Source of the DNA: JAMWDF01 sp964645405
Lineage (GTDB): Bacteria > Ratteibacteria > UBA8468 > B48-G9 > DSTR01
Direction of reading: 5' to 3'
Assembly: GCA_964645405.1 (NCBI GenBank)
Contig: CAZYCA010000035.1
Coordinates: 10,744 to 74,743, forward strand
Length of the DNA stretch: 64,000 nt
Shown here in pieces: positions 42,401-51,222 of the stretch. Position 1 is the first letter of the stretch. The number at the start of each line of letters is the position of its first letter. The notes below the pieces were generated by a model. It made no database searches. It worked only from the letters and a program-made list of their open reading frames with translations, and was not told the DNA's origin. The position numbers and the translations under genes were made by a program.

Positions 42401-44076
42401 TAGTGGATGACCCCACCTTAATAGCAGTGGAAATAGCCAATGAAGATTATGGGCTTGGTGCCAGAGGGTTTGACTTTGAATCTTTTGCTGAACCGGAGAA
42501 AACACTGGTAAGACGCCGCTTCAACGAGTTTTTGCTTAAAAAATATAAGACCAGGGAAAAACTGGCGCAAGCCTGGTCCCTGGAACCTTTGCAACCGGAA
42601 GAGGATCCGGAGAAGGGAAACATCCATTTTCCCCCTCAGTTTAAAACAGTGGCTAAATCTCCCAACTTTTTTCATCAGTGGAAGGCAGAAGAAAGGATTG
42701 CCAGTCCAAGGGTTTCTGATGCCCTGGAGTGGTGCTGGACAGAAATTTATACCTTCATTAAAACCATGTATGACTACCTTCGTTCTCTGGGTGTGAAATG
42801 CCCGATTTCCTGGTGCGGTTTCAGTACCTATGAGATACAGATGACAAATCTTCATCCCTACCTGCAAATCTGTGATTCTTTAGGTGGTAGTGCTTATGGT
42901 TGTGAGACCAACTTCCGTTCTCTGGAAAGATGGTACAAGTTTGGTGCCTTCAACCATTTCTGGGGCAAATCCAGCCATATCAGGGAATGGAGTTCCTGGA
43001 ACAGAGGTGCAGATGTAGCTTATTCTGCCAATGGTCTTGTAGCTGCCGGTCTTTTTGGACTGGCTTACGGATTGGACCACTGGAGTCATCACAAATTAGG
43101 TTATGGTGCTTATCCCAGTTTGCACCAGGAAGCAGTTACCTCTATTAACCCGGATACAGACCAGCGCCGGGCACCTTTTTCCTTCATTGCCTGGGCTTTC
43201 CAGAGAGCAAAAATTCCTGTGGACCCACCCAGAATTCTGATAGGTGTGCCAAAGGCAGAAGCCTGTTATGGGGGATTGAACAGTCCCTGTGATACCCAGC
43301 CCTTGAAAGGCGGCTACTCATTTCTTTATGACCAGGTGCGGATGGACTACTACCTGTTTGATGAAGTCTATGATGGACCAGAAGATATAGTTGTTTTTCA
43401 TGAAGGGAGAAGTCCGACTGGAGATTATCGTAAAGCCTGCCATGCTATTTTATGGAGTCATGGGAAAACAGATTCCACCGGGCGTAACCAGAAGCTCAGA
43501 GAAGATTGGTTCAGACTGCACGGGATAGAGTTCCAGGAAGGGGAACGCTGGAAAAAAACAGAGAAAATTCTTGCTTTTAACTGTGATTTGGTGGATGAAG
43601 AACAACTGAACCAGGTTCTCTACGATACCTTGACTGAATGGGGCGTGAAACTACCTTTTTCCCGGGACCAGATTCATAAACTTTATGCCACTCTGGACCG
43701 CTCCATAGAAGTCGATGTCCAGCTGGGCAGGATGAAAATTGACCGGGATGATTTTCAGGGCTGGCTGGGACAGAATCCGGGAAAGGATACATGTACATCT
43801 TTGCTTTCTGTTCTCAGTCCGGATTCTCAGATACAGGTTCTGGTTATTCCCTTTGATACAGGAAGTTTCCGTTCTGCGAGAAAAATTGCTCTCTGGAGTC
43901 GGACAGATGCTACAGTAACTTTAGAATTATCCTTTTCCCGGCAGCCAGAAATCTGGGCAGTAAACTGGCTGGGTTTTCGCAAGTACCGTATTTATCCTTT
44001 AGCCTGGAGTAAAAATTCAATAACCATCCCTTACGAAAAAGACTTTGATATCCACTTCTACGAAATCCTGAAGTAA
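39439..44076 (+). CDS. Very large exported glycoside hydrolase-like protein (clan GH-A type)
   Basis: A 1545-residue protein with a hydrophobic export segment near residues 24-45 (IVFPLFFLDIF), so probably periplasmic or secreted. The N-terminal third is beta-rich with discoidin/carbohydrate-binding-like units (LLVNGNFNRAVGGCPFAWKL; VTFDLGSLYAVDGLEITLA). The catalytic barrel is in the second half: VNPYTGRKLVDDPTLIAVEI followed by ANEDYG places the presumed acid/base Glu near residue 1001, and HIREWSSWN near 1180 is the likely nucleophile region. This pattern is typical of cellulase-like GH-A enzymes, but the family (GH5-like or unclassified) is not fixed. The start overlaps the kinase gene by 50 bp; a GTG at 39460 is an alternative. 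Confidence 0.75.
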   Translation: MLRKYHGVSNPSAKSTDCFLCKKIASGFWIVFPLFFLDIFSPPVFSESPLYQYWPSQEPVNLLVNGNFNRAVGGCPFAWKLEGNGNPYLFNRGAYHAAGVQVTDSSSPGARLVSQTIPVKDASGNWVLSGLFSGGPGQQDEVVPVDEQRKGAGVIEVRCYDSAGKRLPVATRFTFQGRRQGMHRYRELNEGRIFRRFQLPPETASVEVAWGLEKAVGRVTADDLMFYRDTYLPRTSLPVARYLPHHSGKWINCDSSESILTDGVRDPGPEGDINPVLAGVEKYPFNRNWLQSFPSGVTFDLGSLYAVDGLEITLAVSVPDVVDTREERFEPSCLHLSFSEDGVSFGQEINLLYRPELMQAESLITLPYTGFRRLGRYIRLRDSVVLSEVRFSGEKSSVLAGYRPLVTLVNRQLRYGLELELAACEDTSLFSRIPGGNIYRIDTRRSAEIILSSPHGTVKDTVYFDDFQPGKIMRRACLPVSLLPVKYGADLKVIYQEKVEVWDSPTTHSHKEERSLPVLSVTRALPDLPELEKINQQLDAWGKRLVQSGSKERKSLAVLARAQLAPQLKLLGVETEQIKEFFASTKKQVTSGPSLLPEKEFLTPDGKYLFRVSRKAPDCFLIHKYEVATGRFISGEGHRGNYLTPGDVLFQQPTFSIEKRVLTEQETWEEAQGKTSGWEKVRNLQLEKGTRAVYRISFELPEEGTWTLAYKTLPEFLESKMVFQKRQLPVSFKGGQNVLQLPDCRKGRNELLIYSDASSFKPSAESKPFTTSFHHFFLLKTSLPVIPFSNNQCFYQGAGRFTIIYDGQPVTVEVPEAGKFQTAAIQFSSLLKPTRTTGIITSSKEGEYVDRKNQRFYVWGGHWNHVPSKETVDLAVRLLPTMGVNGIRQIYGSESEADQATGTWKPEALDNVFYQVAKFGEAGIYLDICLHSYGWYTDPDGAFYMLENGQHPRGRPVSRLWNPDYLKAQQNYARQLLATVNPYTGRKLVDDPTLIAVEIANEDYGLGARGFDFESFAEPEKTLVRRRFNEFLLKKYKTREKLAQAWSLEPLQPEEDPEKGNIHFPPQFKTVAKSPNFFHQWKAEERIASPRVSDALEWCWTEIYTFIKTMYDYLRSLGVKCPISWCGFSTYEIQMTNLHPYLQICDSLGGSAYGCETNFRSLERWYKFGAFNHFWGKSSHIREWSSWNRGADVAYSANGLVAAGLFGLAYGLDHWSHHKLGYGAYPSLHQEAVTSINPDTDQRRAPFSFIAWAFQRAKIPVDPPRILIGVPKAEACYGGLNSPCDTQPLKGGYSFLYDQVRMDYYLFDEVYDGPEDIVVFHEGRSPTGDYRKACHAILWSHGKTDSTGRNQKLREDWFRLHGIEFQEGERWKKTEKILAFNCDLVDEEQLNQVLYDTLTEWGVKLPFSRDQIHKLYATLDRSIEVDVQLGRMKIDRDDFQGWLGQNPGKDTCTSLLSVLSPDSQIQVLVIPFDTGSFRSARKIALWSRTDATVTLELSFSRQPEIWAVNWLGFRKYRIYPLAWSKNSITIPYEKDFDIHFYEILK

Positions 44077-44113
44077 AAAACCTGTCAAGGCCCGTCCTCT
44101 ACATCCGTTGTTG

Positions 44114-44142
44114 TTGTGTAGTCAGGAAGTTAGGATTAAAAT
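44114..44142 (+). promoter_or_regulatory. Promoter of the nitrilase-family gene, near-leaderless
   Basis: TTGTGT at 44114-44119 and TAAAAT at 44137-44142 are 17 bp apart. The ATG at 44153 is 10 nt after the -10 box and lacks a ribosome site, leaving a 5' leader of only a few nucleotides. Confidence 0.5.
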
Positions 44143-44152
44143 TTAACAACTT

Positions 44153-44920
44153 ATGAAACTAAGAATTGGTCAAATAAAGGTGCTACCGGAAAAAGGTAAA
44201 GTCCGGGATAACTTCTACCTTTTGATGGAAATTCTACAAACACAGAAAGAACCTTTTGATGTGGTAATCACGCCGGAGTGTTTCCTGGACGGTTACATTG
44301 CCACAGAAAAAGAAGTTACTGGAAAAGATCTTTTTTCCTACGCTCTTGACACCAAAAATTCACCTTATGTTGAAGAGATAACAAAATCCGTAAAAAGAAA
44401 AAATTGCTGGTTAATCCTGGGTTGCATACGGTTGCAGAAGAAAAAGGTTTATAACAGTGCCCTGGTGTTCAACCGTTCCGGCAATCTGGTCGGCTGGTAT
44501 GATAAGATTTACTGCCAGACCCATGACAGAAAGTTTTCTCCTGGCAACAGGCTCCCTGTTTTTTCTTCGGATTTTGGTTCTTTCGGGGTAATGATCTGTG
44601 CTGACCGCCGCTGGCCTGAAACAGTGAGATGTCTGGCTCTGAAAGGTGCCAGGATTATTTTTAATCCTTCCTTTGGTATGCATGATGAAAGGAACCTGAC
44701 AATGATGCGTACCCGTTCTTATGAAAGTGAGATTTTTATTGTCTTTACCCATCCCCGGCAGTCTCTGATAACCGGTCCTGAAGGGGAGGTTATCACCAAC
44801 GAGAAGCATAAAAGTAGAAAATTGGTGGTGACAGAAATTAATCTTGACCGGGTGGACAAAGTCCGGTCAGGTGAATGTTCCCACCTGCGTGATTTAAGGA
44901 AGGATGTTTATCAATGGTGA
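44153..44920 (+). CDS. Carbon-nitrogen hydrolase (nitrilase superfamily)
   Basis: A 255-residue amidase-like enzyme with the family triad: Glu in VVITPECFLDGY near residue 43, Lys in WYDKIYCQ near 118 and Cys in FGVMICADRRWPE near 146. These enzymes hydrolyse amides, carbamoyl groups or nitriles. It overlaps the next gene's longer frame slightly and is followed by a Gfo/Idh dehydrogenase. The surrounding carbohydrate genes suggest an amidated or carbamylated sugar derivative as substrate, though this is speculative. Confidence 0.88.
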   Translation: MKLRIGQIKVLPEKGKVRDNFYLLMEILQTQKEPFDVVITPECFLDGYIATEKEVTGKDLFSYALDTKNSPYVEEITKSVKRKNCWLILGCIRLQKKKVYNSALVFNRSGNLVGWYDKIYCQTHDRKFSPGNRLPVFSSDFGSFGVMICADRRWPETVRCLALKGARIIFNPSFGMHDERNLTMMRTRSYESEIFIVFTHPRQSLITGPEGEVITNEKHKSRKLVVTEINLDRVDKVRSGECSHLRDLRKDVYQW

Positions 44921-44934
44921 AAGAAAGGAGAAAC

Positions 44935-45915
44935 ATGGTTAATATCGGTTTGGTAGGTTGCGGTGGTATAGGCAGGCATCACTTGCGGATGTTGAAGAAT
45001 GTTAAAGGGGCTAAAGTTATAGCAGCAGCTGACCCGCTGGAAGAGGCACTGGCTGCAGTGAAGAAAGATTTCGGGATAGAACGTACTTTTCAGGATTACC
45101 GGCAACTGCTAAAAATCCCGGAAATTGACGGCATTATCTGCGGTACTCCCACTCACCTTCATGCTCAGATAGTCATGGATGCTGCCCGGGCAGGAAAACA
45201 TGTTTTCTGTGAGAAGCCGATGGCAAGAACCCTTGCTGAGGCAGATTGCATGATAGAAGTCTGCCAGAAATTCGGAGTAAAGTTGCAGATTGGTTTTGTC
45301 CGTCGTTTTGATGAAGAATGGTTGAAGTTCAAAGAACTGGTTAGTTCTGGGATTATTGGACACCCGGTTGTCTGGAGGCAGCTGGCAGTTGGTTCAGGGC
45401 CGAAAGCTGAATGGTACTATGACTGGGAGAAAGGTGGGGGTCCTTTTCTGGATGGTGCTGTTCACACTTATGATTTTGCTGTTTACACTTTTGGTGAGCC
45501 AGTGAAAATTAAAAGCTCCCTTCTTAAGTTTAAAAAATTTACCGCACCGGATACCGGTTCAGTGGATGTAACCTTTTGCACAGGCGATTGTCTCTACCTT
45601 TTCTGGTCCTGGGGATTACCGGCTGGTGTTTCCGCTGGTTATACCATGGATGCGGCAGGCCCGGAAGGGGTGCTTGTTTTTGGCACCTACCAGGAGAAAA
45701 AACCACGCTGGTTTACTCTGAGGAAAGAGGGCGGGAAGGAGAAGAAAATCGGCAGGCATTCTTCCGGAAGTTTAGGCAAAGCTTTTGTGGCTCAGCTGCA
45801 GCATTTTACGGATTGTATCCGTGAGAACAAAAAACCTCTGGTGGACGGAGCGGAAGGTCGTAAATCACTGAAGATTGCTGTGGAAGTTCTCCGGCAGTGG
45901 AAGAAACAACAGTAA
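44935..45915 (+). CDS. Gfo/Idh/MocA-family dehydrogenase
   Basis: A 326-residue NAD(P)-dependent dehydrogenase resembling myo-inositol 2-dehydrogenases. The nucleotide loop IGLVGCGGIGRHHLRML begins at residue 3, the catalytic Lys is in FCEKPMARTLAEAD near 92, and GGGPFLDGAVHTYDFAVYTFG near 165 holds the Asp/His pair. The ATG at 44935 has AAGGAG 4 nt before the codon; a 44914 start would overlap the nitrilase gene. It forms a pair with that gene. The substrate is probably a cyclitol or sugar. Confidence 0.9.
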   Translation: MVNIGLVGCGGIGRHHLRMLKNVKGAKVIAAADPLEEALAAVKKDFGIERTFQDYRQLLKIPEIDGIICGTPTHLHAQIVMDAARAGKHVFCEKPMARTLAEADCMIEVCQKFGVKLQIGFVRRFDEEWLKFKELVSSGIIGHPVVWRQLAVGSGPKAEWYYDWEKGGGPFLDGAVHTYDFAVYTFGEPVKIKSSLLKFKKFTAPDTGSVDVTFCTGDCLYLFWSWGLPAGVSAGYTMDAAGPEGVLVFGTYQEKKPRWFTLRKEGGKEKKIGRHSSGSLGKAFVAQLQHFTDCIRENKKPLVDGAEGRKSLKIAVEVLRQWKKQQ

Positions 45916-45933
45916 CTCTGCAGGGAAAAATCT

Positions 45934-46665
45934 TCAGGTACCTGGCAGGTGCTGGGCGTGAAACCGCAGAGAATCCTGAATATGAATATCCCAGTAAGCC
46001 CAGTCATGCCCGCCGGGAAATTCTTCATAGATATGGGGTCTTTTTAATTTTTTTAGATGCTCATGGAAACGGCGGTTTTGCTCCAGAAGAACATCCTCTG
46101 TCCCGCAGTCAAACCGGACTGCAGGCCAGATATTAGTTTTTTCTGCAAGAAAAAACAAATCATTTTCTTGTTTGACAGGTTGACCGAAGATGCGGTTAAA
46201 CTCCCGGCCGGGAAGCCCCTGGAGCCACTGGACAACATCAGTTAAAGAAGAATGGGCGGAGACCGAACCAAAAAGATGTGGATACTTGATAGCCAGTTTC
46301 AGGCTGCCATAACCACCCATAGAGTTACCGGAAAGTCCTCTTCCAGAAGAAGATTTAACTGTGGGAAAAATCCTGTCCACAAACTCCACCACCTCCAGCA
46401 TATGGTCCTCATACCGATGTAAACCATCCACGCTGTTGGTGTAGAAAAAACGACCGGTATCTGGCATGACCAGCAGGAAATCATACTCTGTGGCATACCT
46501 TTCTACGCTTGTCCGGCGCAACCAGATAGTATAGTCATCAGAAAGTCCGTGAAGAAGGTAAATAGTCCGGAAGTTCTTCTGCCCGGCTTTTTCAGGTAAT
46601 ACCACGTACATACCAACCTGTTTCTGGAGGACTTCAGACCGCAAGTGAATATCTAAAAGTGCCAT
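45934..46665 (-). CDS. Alpha/beta-hydrolase esterase (esterase D family)
   Basis: A 243-residue soluble esterase. The nucleophile is Ser in LSGNSMGGYGSL near residue 115, the acid Asp is probably in FDCGTEDVLL near 190 and the His in PGGHDWAYWD near 223. Family members hydrolyse S-formylglutathione or acyl groups on sugars (feruloyl/acetyl esterases). It has no signal peptide. It is the last gene of a minus-strand unit with a GH42 enzyme and a larger esterase, so deacylation of oligosaccharides is the best guess. It overlaps the upstream gene by 32 bp. Confidence 0.88.
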   Translation of the reverse strand: MALLDIHLRSEVLQKQVGMYVVLPEKAGQKNFRTIYLLHGLSDDYTIWLRRTSVERYATEYDFLLVMPDTGRFFYTNSVDGLHRYEDHMLEVVEFVDRIFPTVKSSSGRGLSGNSMGGYGSLKLAIKYPHLFGSVSAHSSLTDVVQWLQGLPGREFNRIFGQPVKQENDLFFLAEKTNIWPAVRFDCGTEDVLLEQNRRFHEHLKKLKRPHIYEEFPGGHDWAYWDIHIQDSLRFHAQHLPGT

Positions 46666-48556
46666 TGTTTCCCCTTTTGCAATCAGGTTTCACCTGGTTT
46701 TTCCACTGGTAAGAAGTTTTCTTGTTGTGGGAGATAATCACCGGCAAATCAGTATACTTCAGGATTCCGGGAATAACAAGATTGATGTTGAACCAGAACC
46801 AGCCACTCTCAAAAAGTTCCTGGTAACTGGAAGGTATTTTTTCTACCAGGCACTTTCCCACCCGGGGAAGATGCGCAGAAAGAAGAATTAAGCTGACTGC
46901 TGGCCAGCCACGACCTGAAAAGTTCAACGGTCGCTCTGTAATTTTCAGAGAAACAAGAAGGGAATAAATCTCTTCCATCGCCAGTCCCACCGGACAAACA
47001 CCAGCCATGAAGGCATCACAGGCATGGTAGACATCAGGGGAGTAATAGCGCCAGCTACGTTTCAGGAACTCTCCCTGCCGGCAGGGTTTCAGGTTTGTCC
47101 TCAAACGACCACAGTTGAAAACATCAAGGAGTAAAACCCAGCTATTTTCTTTCTTCAATCTTTTTGCCATCCTTTTTGCCCAGACAGAATCCATGCCTTT
47201 TTCATCAACTATCAGAGCTATTGTTTTTCTTCCTCTGCCTTTCCAGATTTTGACCGGCACCTCATACCCGGGAGAAAAAATCAGACGGAAGTTGCCCTGT
47301 TTTATCCTGTTGAGTTTTCCCGTATTATCAAGGATTTCACAGCTTTTTCCCTGGAAAGAATCCTGCAAAAAGGGAATTTTTTTAAGGGAAGAAACACCTT
47401 TCCATGTGCGGCAATTATTCTTTATAACCTGGCGGCAGAAACTGATAATTCCCTTTTCTCTCAGGTTGATTTTTGACTGCTCCTGTTTAATCTGGCTGAC
47501 AAATTCAGAATAACCAGACCAGTCTTCAACGATGGCAGATGAAGCCGGGCTAAGATGTCTGATAAACCAGGAAAGGGTTAGTTCTCTTTCTGTGCGTCTC
47601 ATATGGTGGTCCGGACCAGCAGAGGTGATTTCAATGTTTTCCGGAAATCCTAACTTTTCATAAATCGGGGCAAGTTTCTGGTAAACATCAAACTGGTCCG
47701 GGTATCCAAACTCTGCAACGATTCTTACTGGCCTGGGAGCAAAAAGTAATGTCATCTCATGGTGGTCCATACCTTCCTTCCAGCAATGAAAGAAACACTG
47801 TTCCATATCACGTACCTGAAGTTGCTGAAATGCCCCGCGCCGGGTAGAAGTAGCCTGTGAGGGAACTGCTACCTTTATTCTGGTATCAGCACCCATGGCT
47901 AAATATGTTTGCAATCCTCCGCCTGATTGCCCGGCAAAACCAATTCTGCTGGTATCCACGTTCTGCTGCTGAAGCAGGAAACTCACTGCTGTGATACAAT
48001 CACAGACAAAAAAGTGTGCCAGCTGATACCCGGCAAGAGAACTCAGCACTCCGAGATGTTGATGCTGGTTACACGGTGACCAGTAAACTGGATGGTCAGA
48101 AGGTAAAAAGACTTCCCGGCGGCATCCCTGTCCTGGCGGGTCAAAAGCAAAGACCAGAAATCCACACCTGGCAGCCTGCAAAGAGAATTGAAGATAAAAC
48201 TCGTTGAAGGAAGCCTCTTCACTGTGACCGGATGCCCAGACAATCCCCGGTAGTTTCCCCTTGATCTTTTGATGCCGGAAAAGCAAGCCTGAGATGAGGT
48301 AGCCCTTTTCTGATTCTAAAATCACCCGGGAAACAGAGATGTCCTGGTAGAAAAACTTTTTCCCGGAATGAAAACGAATAATTTTTGTAGTATCAGGCAG
48401 TGGTCCAAAAACCTGGCAAAACTTTTTTCTCAACCCTTCCTGGTATGCAAGGATATCTTCTTTTGTCTTCAACCTAAAGATTCTTCTGTCTGCTGCTTTC
48501 CAGCCAGCCAATCCTACCTGCCTTAAACGCAGGTAAGGTAAGGGTAAATTTTTCAT
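46634..48556 (-). CDS. Acetyl-xylan-esterase-like hydrolase with extra C-terminal domain
   Basis: A 640-residue protein whose first 350 residues form an alpha/beta hydrolase: FAFDPPGQGCRRE, nucleophile Ser in IGFAGQSGGGLQTYLAMG near 218, and a His in SAGPDHHMRR near 320. This resembles acetyl-xylan esterase or dienelactone-type enzymes. The remaining ~290 residues look like a second hydrolase fold (IALIVDEKGMDSVWAKRMAK, LLDVFNCGR) but lack a GxSxG nucleophile, so that half may be structural. There is no signal peptide. The start overlaps the GH42 stop as ATGA, so it likely acts on the same glycan in the cytoplasm. Confidence 0.78.
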   Translation of the reverse strand: MKNLPLPYLRLRQVGLAGWKAADRRIFRLKTKEDILAYQEGLRKKFCQVFGPLPDTTKIIRFHSGKKFFYQDISVSRVILESEKGYLISGLLFRHQKIKGKLPGIVWASGHSEEASFNEFYLQFSLQAARCGFLVFAFDPPGQGCRREVFLPSDHPVYWSPCNQHQHLGVLSSLAGYQLAHFFVCDCITAVSFLLQQQNVDTSRIGFAGQSGGGLQTYLAMGADTRIKVAVPSQATSTRRGAFQQLQVRDMEQCFFHCWKEGMDHHEMTLLFAPRPVRIVAEFGYPDQFDVYQKLAPIYEKLGFPENIEITSAGPDHHMRRTERELTLSWFIRHLSPASSAIVEDWSGYSEFVSQIKQEQSKINLREKGIISFCRQVIKNNCRTWKGVSSLKKIPFLQDSFQGKSCEILDNTGKLNRIKQGNFRLIFSPGYEVPVKIWKGRGRKTIALIVDEKGMDSVWAKRMAKRLKKENSWVLLLDVFNCGRLRTNLKPCRQGEFLKRSWRYYSPDVYHACDAFMAGVCPVGLAMEEIYSLLVSLKITERPLNFSGRGWPAVSLILLSAHLPRVGKCLVEKIPSSYQELFESGWFWFNINLVIPGILKYTDLPVIISHNKKTSYQWKNQVKPDCKRGNNGTFRYSLAV

Positions 48557-50775
48557 TTTTTTGTCCTGTTTCCCCCAAGGATAATGAGGATACGTACTTC
48601 AAGAGGTTTAAGTGTCAGAACCAGTTTCCCGTCAGTCTTGATTAGTTTATCGCCAGATAAATTCTGGACCTTTGCCTGGCAGGGTATCTCAATTTCTTCC
48701 GTAATTTTTCCCTTACCCGGATTGGTGAAAATCCAGGCTTCAGCATCTTTACCTGCACGTCGCCGTCGCACCAGCCTTCCGGAATAATCTGGTTTTACTC
48801 CACACTGGCTTAAAATGGAAAGAAGTGCCCTGACGTTTTCCTTCTTCCGGTAAGCCATGACCCCGTAGCTGGCTAAAGTTCCCAGCAACCAGGCAGTCCC
48901 CTTTTTGTATCTGGCAACTGTACCGGCTATTTTATCTCCGTATTTCAGACACGGCTGGGATTTCTGGCAGGAAAAAGTTTCCAGGAAGAAATAAGGCATG
49001 AGTTTTTCACCGTTAAGAACACCTGTTCCAGCAAGCCAGACAGGGGAAACATACTCCCCCCAGGTTCTTTCTAAAAAAGACCACCGTTTTTCTCCCTGCG
49101 GTTCTGCTACCAGAATCAGCTTTTCGTGTTTTACCCCGAAGAGTTTACTGGCACATGGTGAGATTTCTCCCCGGGGACAGAAACCGTACTGGTTAATTCT
49201 TCCCGGACATGGTCCGCTGATAAGGTGTCCTCCCTGGTTGACATAAGCCATAAGAATTTCAGCTGTTTCTTCAGAAAGGAAAAGAGGAAAGGGCAGAATT
49301 AGAACCTGATACCGGGAAAGTTTTTCTCTGTTGTGCTGAAGGCTGACAAAGTCAGCCAGGATATTGTTTTCCCAGAATAGACGGTGCCAGGTTCTGATAC
49401 TGTAAACAAGATGGTTTTCCGCCTTTTCCAGAAGGCGGCAGCCCTGGTAATTAAGTTCATCTATCAAAATCCCCACCGGTGCTGAAGGAAGATTTGGCTG
49501 CGAGAATAGTTCCGCGAATCTGTTCAATGCTGCAGCAATCCTTCCGGCTTCCTGAAAGCGGGCAGTAATATCTCCTGTGCTGTCCAGGAGACTGAAACCA
49601 TTGATTTCCGGTGGTAAAATTTCAGCCCTGGTTACCCAGAAACAGATACCGGTAAGATTACTACCCAGGCAGGAAAAAATCCATCTGCGGATATCTTCTG
49701 GTGAAGGGACGCGTCCAGGGTGTAATCCTGTGGCTACTGGTCCTCCCTGAAATTCCGCTGCCCAGACTGGTTGACCTTCCTCCTGGCAGGAGCGCAGATA
49801 GTCAAACTTGAGAACACAGTTGTCATACATTTCCGAAACAAGGGAATAATGCTTGTTCCGTTTACCATTTTCTCCTGAGCAATCATCATCCCAGGGGTAT
49901 CCCATAGCCCAGGCGGGATAATTGGAACAACCAAGGAAATCCTGACATCTGGCGTATGTCCAGTCTGCAGTAGAACCGATTAGGGGGGCACCCTTATGAG
50001 CGAAAACCGGTCTTTTCAGCGGGTCTGCTTTCTTGATAATTTCACATCGTCTCTGGAGACACCTGGCAATCTGCACGTTGTCCATAAAGTAGTTCCATTC
50101 CAGAGTCTGAATTTCAAAATAATTGCGGATATGCCGGCTGGGAGTAATATAACGCCAGTCAGGATAGCGTGTCTTCCAGCAGCGGTTAAGATTTTCGAGA
50201 TTTTGGTACTTTTCCTGAAGATACCTGCGGAAAAAATTCAGGGTATAAGGACAGTAGCAGACAGATTGTCCGGTGATTCCTTCAGCCCAGTATCCTATTT
50301 CCTGCCAGGTGTTCCAGATAACAATGTTTTCATATCCAGCTAAGACTGAGACCAGTTTAGTAAGAAAACGATTTTCTGCTTCTATCACACCGGGATGGTC
50401 AGGGCAGGGACCAGGTTTACCATCTGCGGGCAGAGTAGAATTGGCAACGTAACTGATAGGCAGTCCATTTCTTCCAACCATTCTGGCATCAGGGTACTTT
50501 TCAAAAAGCCAGAAGGGAGCCTGCTGTAAAGTAAGTCCAAGGTAAACACCCAGATTTAATTTTCTGGCATAGTCAACCAGTTCTTCCAGGACAGCAAAGT
50601 CATAATTGTTTTCTTCCGGCTCGTCCATCATCCAGTGTTCCTGAATCTTAATTAGATTGAAGCCATGTCTTTTCAGATTTTCCATATCCTGTTTCACTTC
50701 TTTCATCTCCGGCATTGGTTGCCGGCAAAGATGGGAGCCAAAAGGAAAAACCCGTCTGCTTATTTTTGCCTTCAT
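48553..50775 (-). CDS. GH42-type beta-galactosidase
   Basis: A 740-residue enzyme, typical for GH42. The N-terminal barrel carries the presumed acid/base Glu in IVIWNTWQEIGYWAEG near residue 160 and the nucleophile Glu in PVWAAEFQGGPVATG near 345. A trimerisation-type flavodoxin-like domain follows (YQVLILPFPLFLSEETAEIL, VNQGGHLISGPCPG) and a beta domain ends the protein. There is no signal peptide. The chosen start at 50775 leaves a short leader from TATAAT at 50812-50807; the longer frame to 50808 would begin inside that box. It would release galactose for galK from imported oligosaccharides. Two esterase genes follow in the same unit. Confidence 0.88.
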   Translation of the reverse strand: MKAKISRRVFPFGSHLCRQPMPEMKEVKQDMENLKRHGFNLIKIQEHWMMDEPEENNYDFAVLEELVDYARKLNLGVYLGLTLQQAPFWLFEKYPDARMVGRNGLPISYVANSTLPADGKPGPCPDHPGVIEAENRFLTKLVSVLAGYENIVIWNTWQEIGYWAEGITGQSVCYCPYTLNFFRRYLQEKYQNLENLNRCWKTRYPDWRYITPSRHIRNYFEIQTLEWNYFMDNVQIARCLQRRCEIIKKADPLKRPVFAHKGAPLIGSTADWTYARCQDFLGCSNYPAWAMGYPWDDDCSGENGKRNKHYSLVSEMYDNCVLKFDYLRSCQEEGQPVWAAEFQGGPVATGLHPGRVPSPEDIRRWIFSCLGSNLTGICFWVTRAEILPPEINGFSLLDSTGDITARFQEAGRIAAALNRFAELFSQPNLPSAPVGILIDELNYQGCRLLEKAENHLVYSIRTWHRLFWENNILADFVSLQHNREKLSRYQVLILPFPLFLSEETAEILMAYVNQGGHLISGPCPGRINQYGFCPRGEISPCASKLFGVKHEKLILVAEPQGEKRWSFLERTWGEYVSPVWLAGTGVLNGEKLMPYFFLETFSCQKSQPCLKYGDKIAGTVARYKKGTAWLLGTLASYGVMAYRKKENVRALLSILSQCGVKPDYSGRLVRRRRAGKDAEAWIFTNPGKGKITEEIEIPCQAKVQNLSGDKLIKTDGKLVLTLKPLEVRILIILGGNRTKK

Positions 50776-50806
50776 GTTTTCTTCTTTTTCTTCACCAGAT
50801 ACTAAC

Positions 50807-50812
50807 ATTATA
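50807..50812 (-). promoter_or_regulatory. -10 box of the GH42-esterase unit
   Basis: A perfect TATAAT on the minus strand lies 31 nt before the chosen GH42 ATG at 50775. No convincing -35 is visible at 17 bp. Confidence 0.45.
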
Positions 50813-51148
50813 CATGCTTTGCCTGTCAGTTAAAAAAGTTATCGGTGGAAAGATAAACCGTCTTAATCATTCCGGCAAGCATAAATCTGAAACTTTTTCT
50901 TTTTCCTTTTCTTCTCATCTCCCCTATCCGGGAAAAATGCTCTGTCAAAAACTCCGGTTACTATTTTTACCCTCTCCTTAAAAGAAAGTTCGGGTAAGAG
51001 TATCACCACTTCCCCCTCAATATGGGGAGGAAAGTTCTTATTTCTCTTAGTACCTGACCGGGAAATTTTTCATCCTTTACTTGCCGTTACTGGAAAAGAA
51101 GGAAGCAAAAGCATGAAACAACCGCGGGGATTGGCGGGGATTTAAGGT

Positions 51149-51177
51149 TTGACACAACAGATTGAACCGGATAACAT
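51149..51177 (+). promoter_or_regulatory. Promoter of the KDG-kinase-like gene
   Basis: TTGACA at 51149-51154 and TAACAT at 51172-51177 have a 17-bp spacer. A leader of about 40 nt with AAAGGGGGA precedes the ATG at 51223. Confidence 0.55.
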
Positions 51178-51222
51178 CTTAAAGCAGCAGGAAAGTGAAA
51201 AAGTAGAAAGAAAGGGGGAAAA

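Larger units (their letters stand above)
50776..51222. other. Divergent intergenic region, 447 bp
   Basis: This holds the -10 of the GH42 unit at 50807-50812 (minus) and the kdgK-like promoter at 51149-51177 (plus). Between about 50830 and 51140 no open frame with a family match, RNA gene or strong hairpin was recognised. Several purine- or pyrimidine-rich tracts are present. Confidence 0.5.
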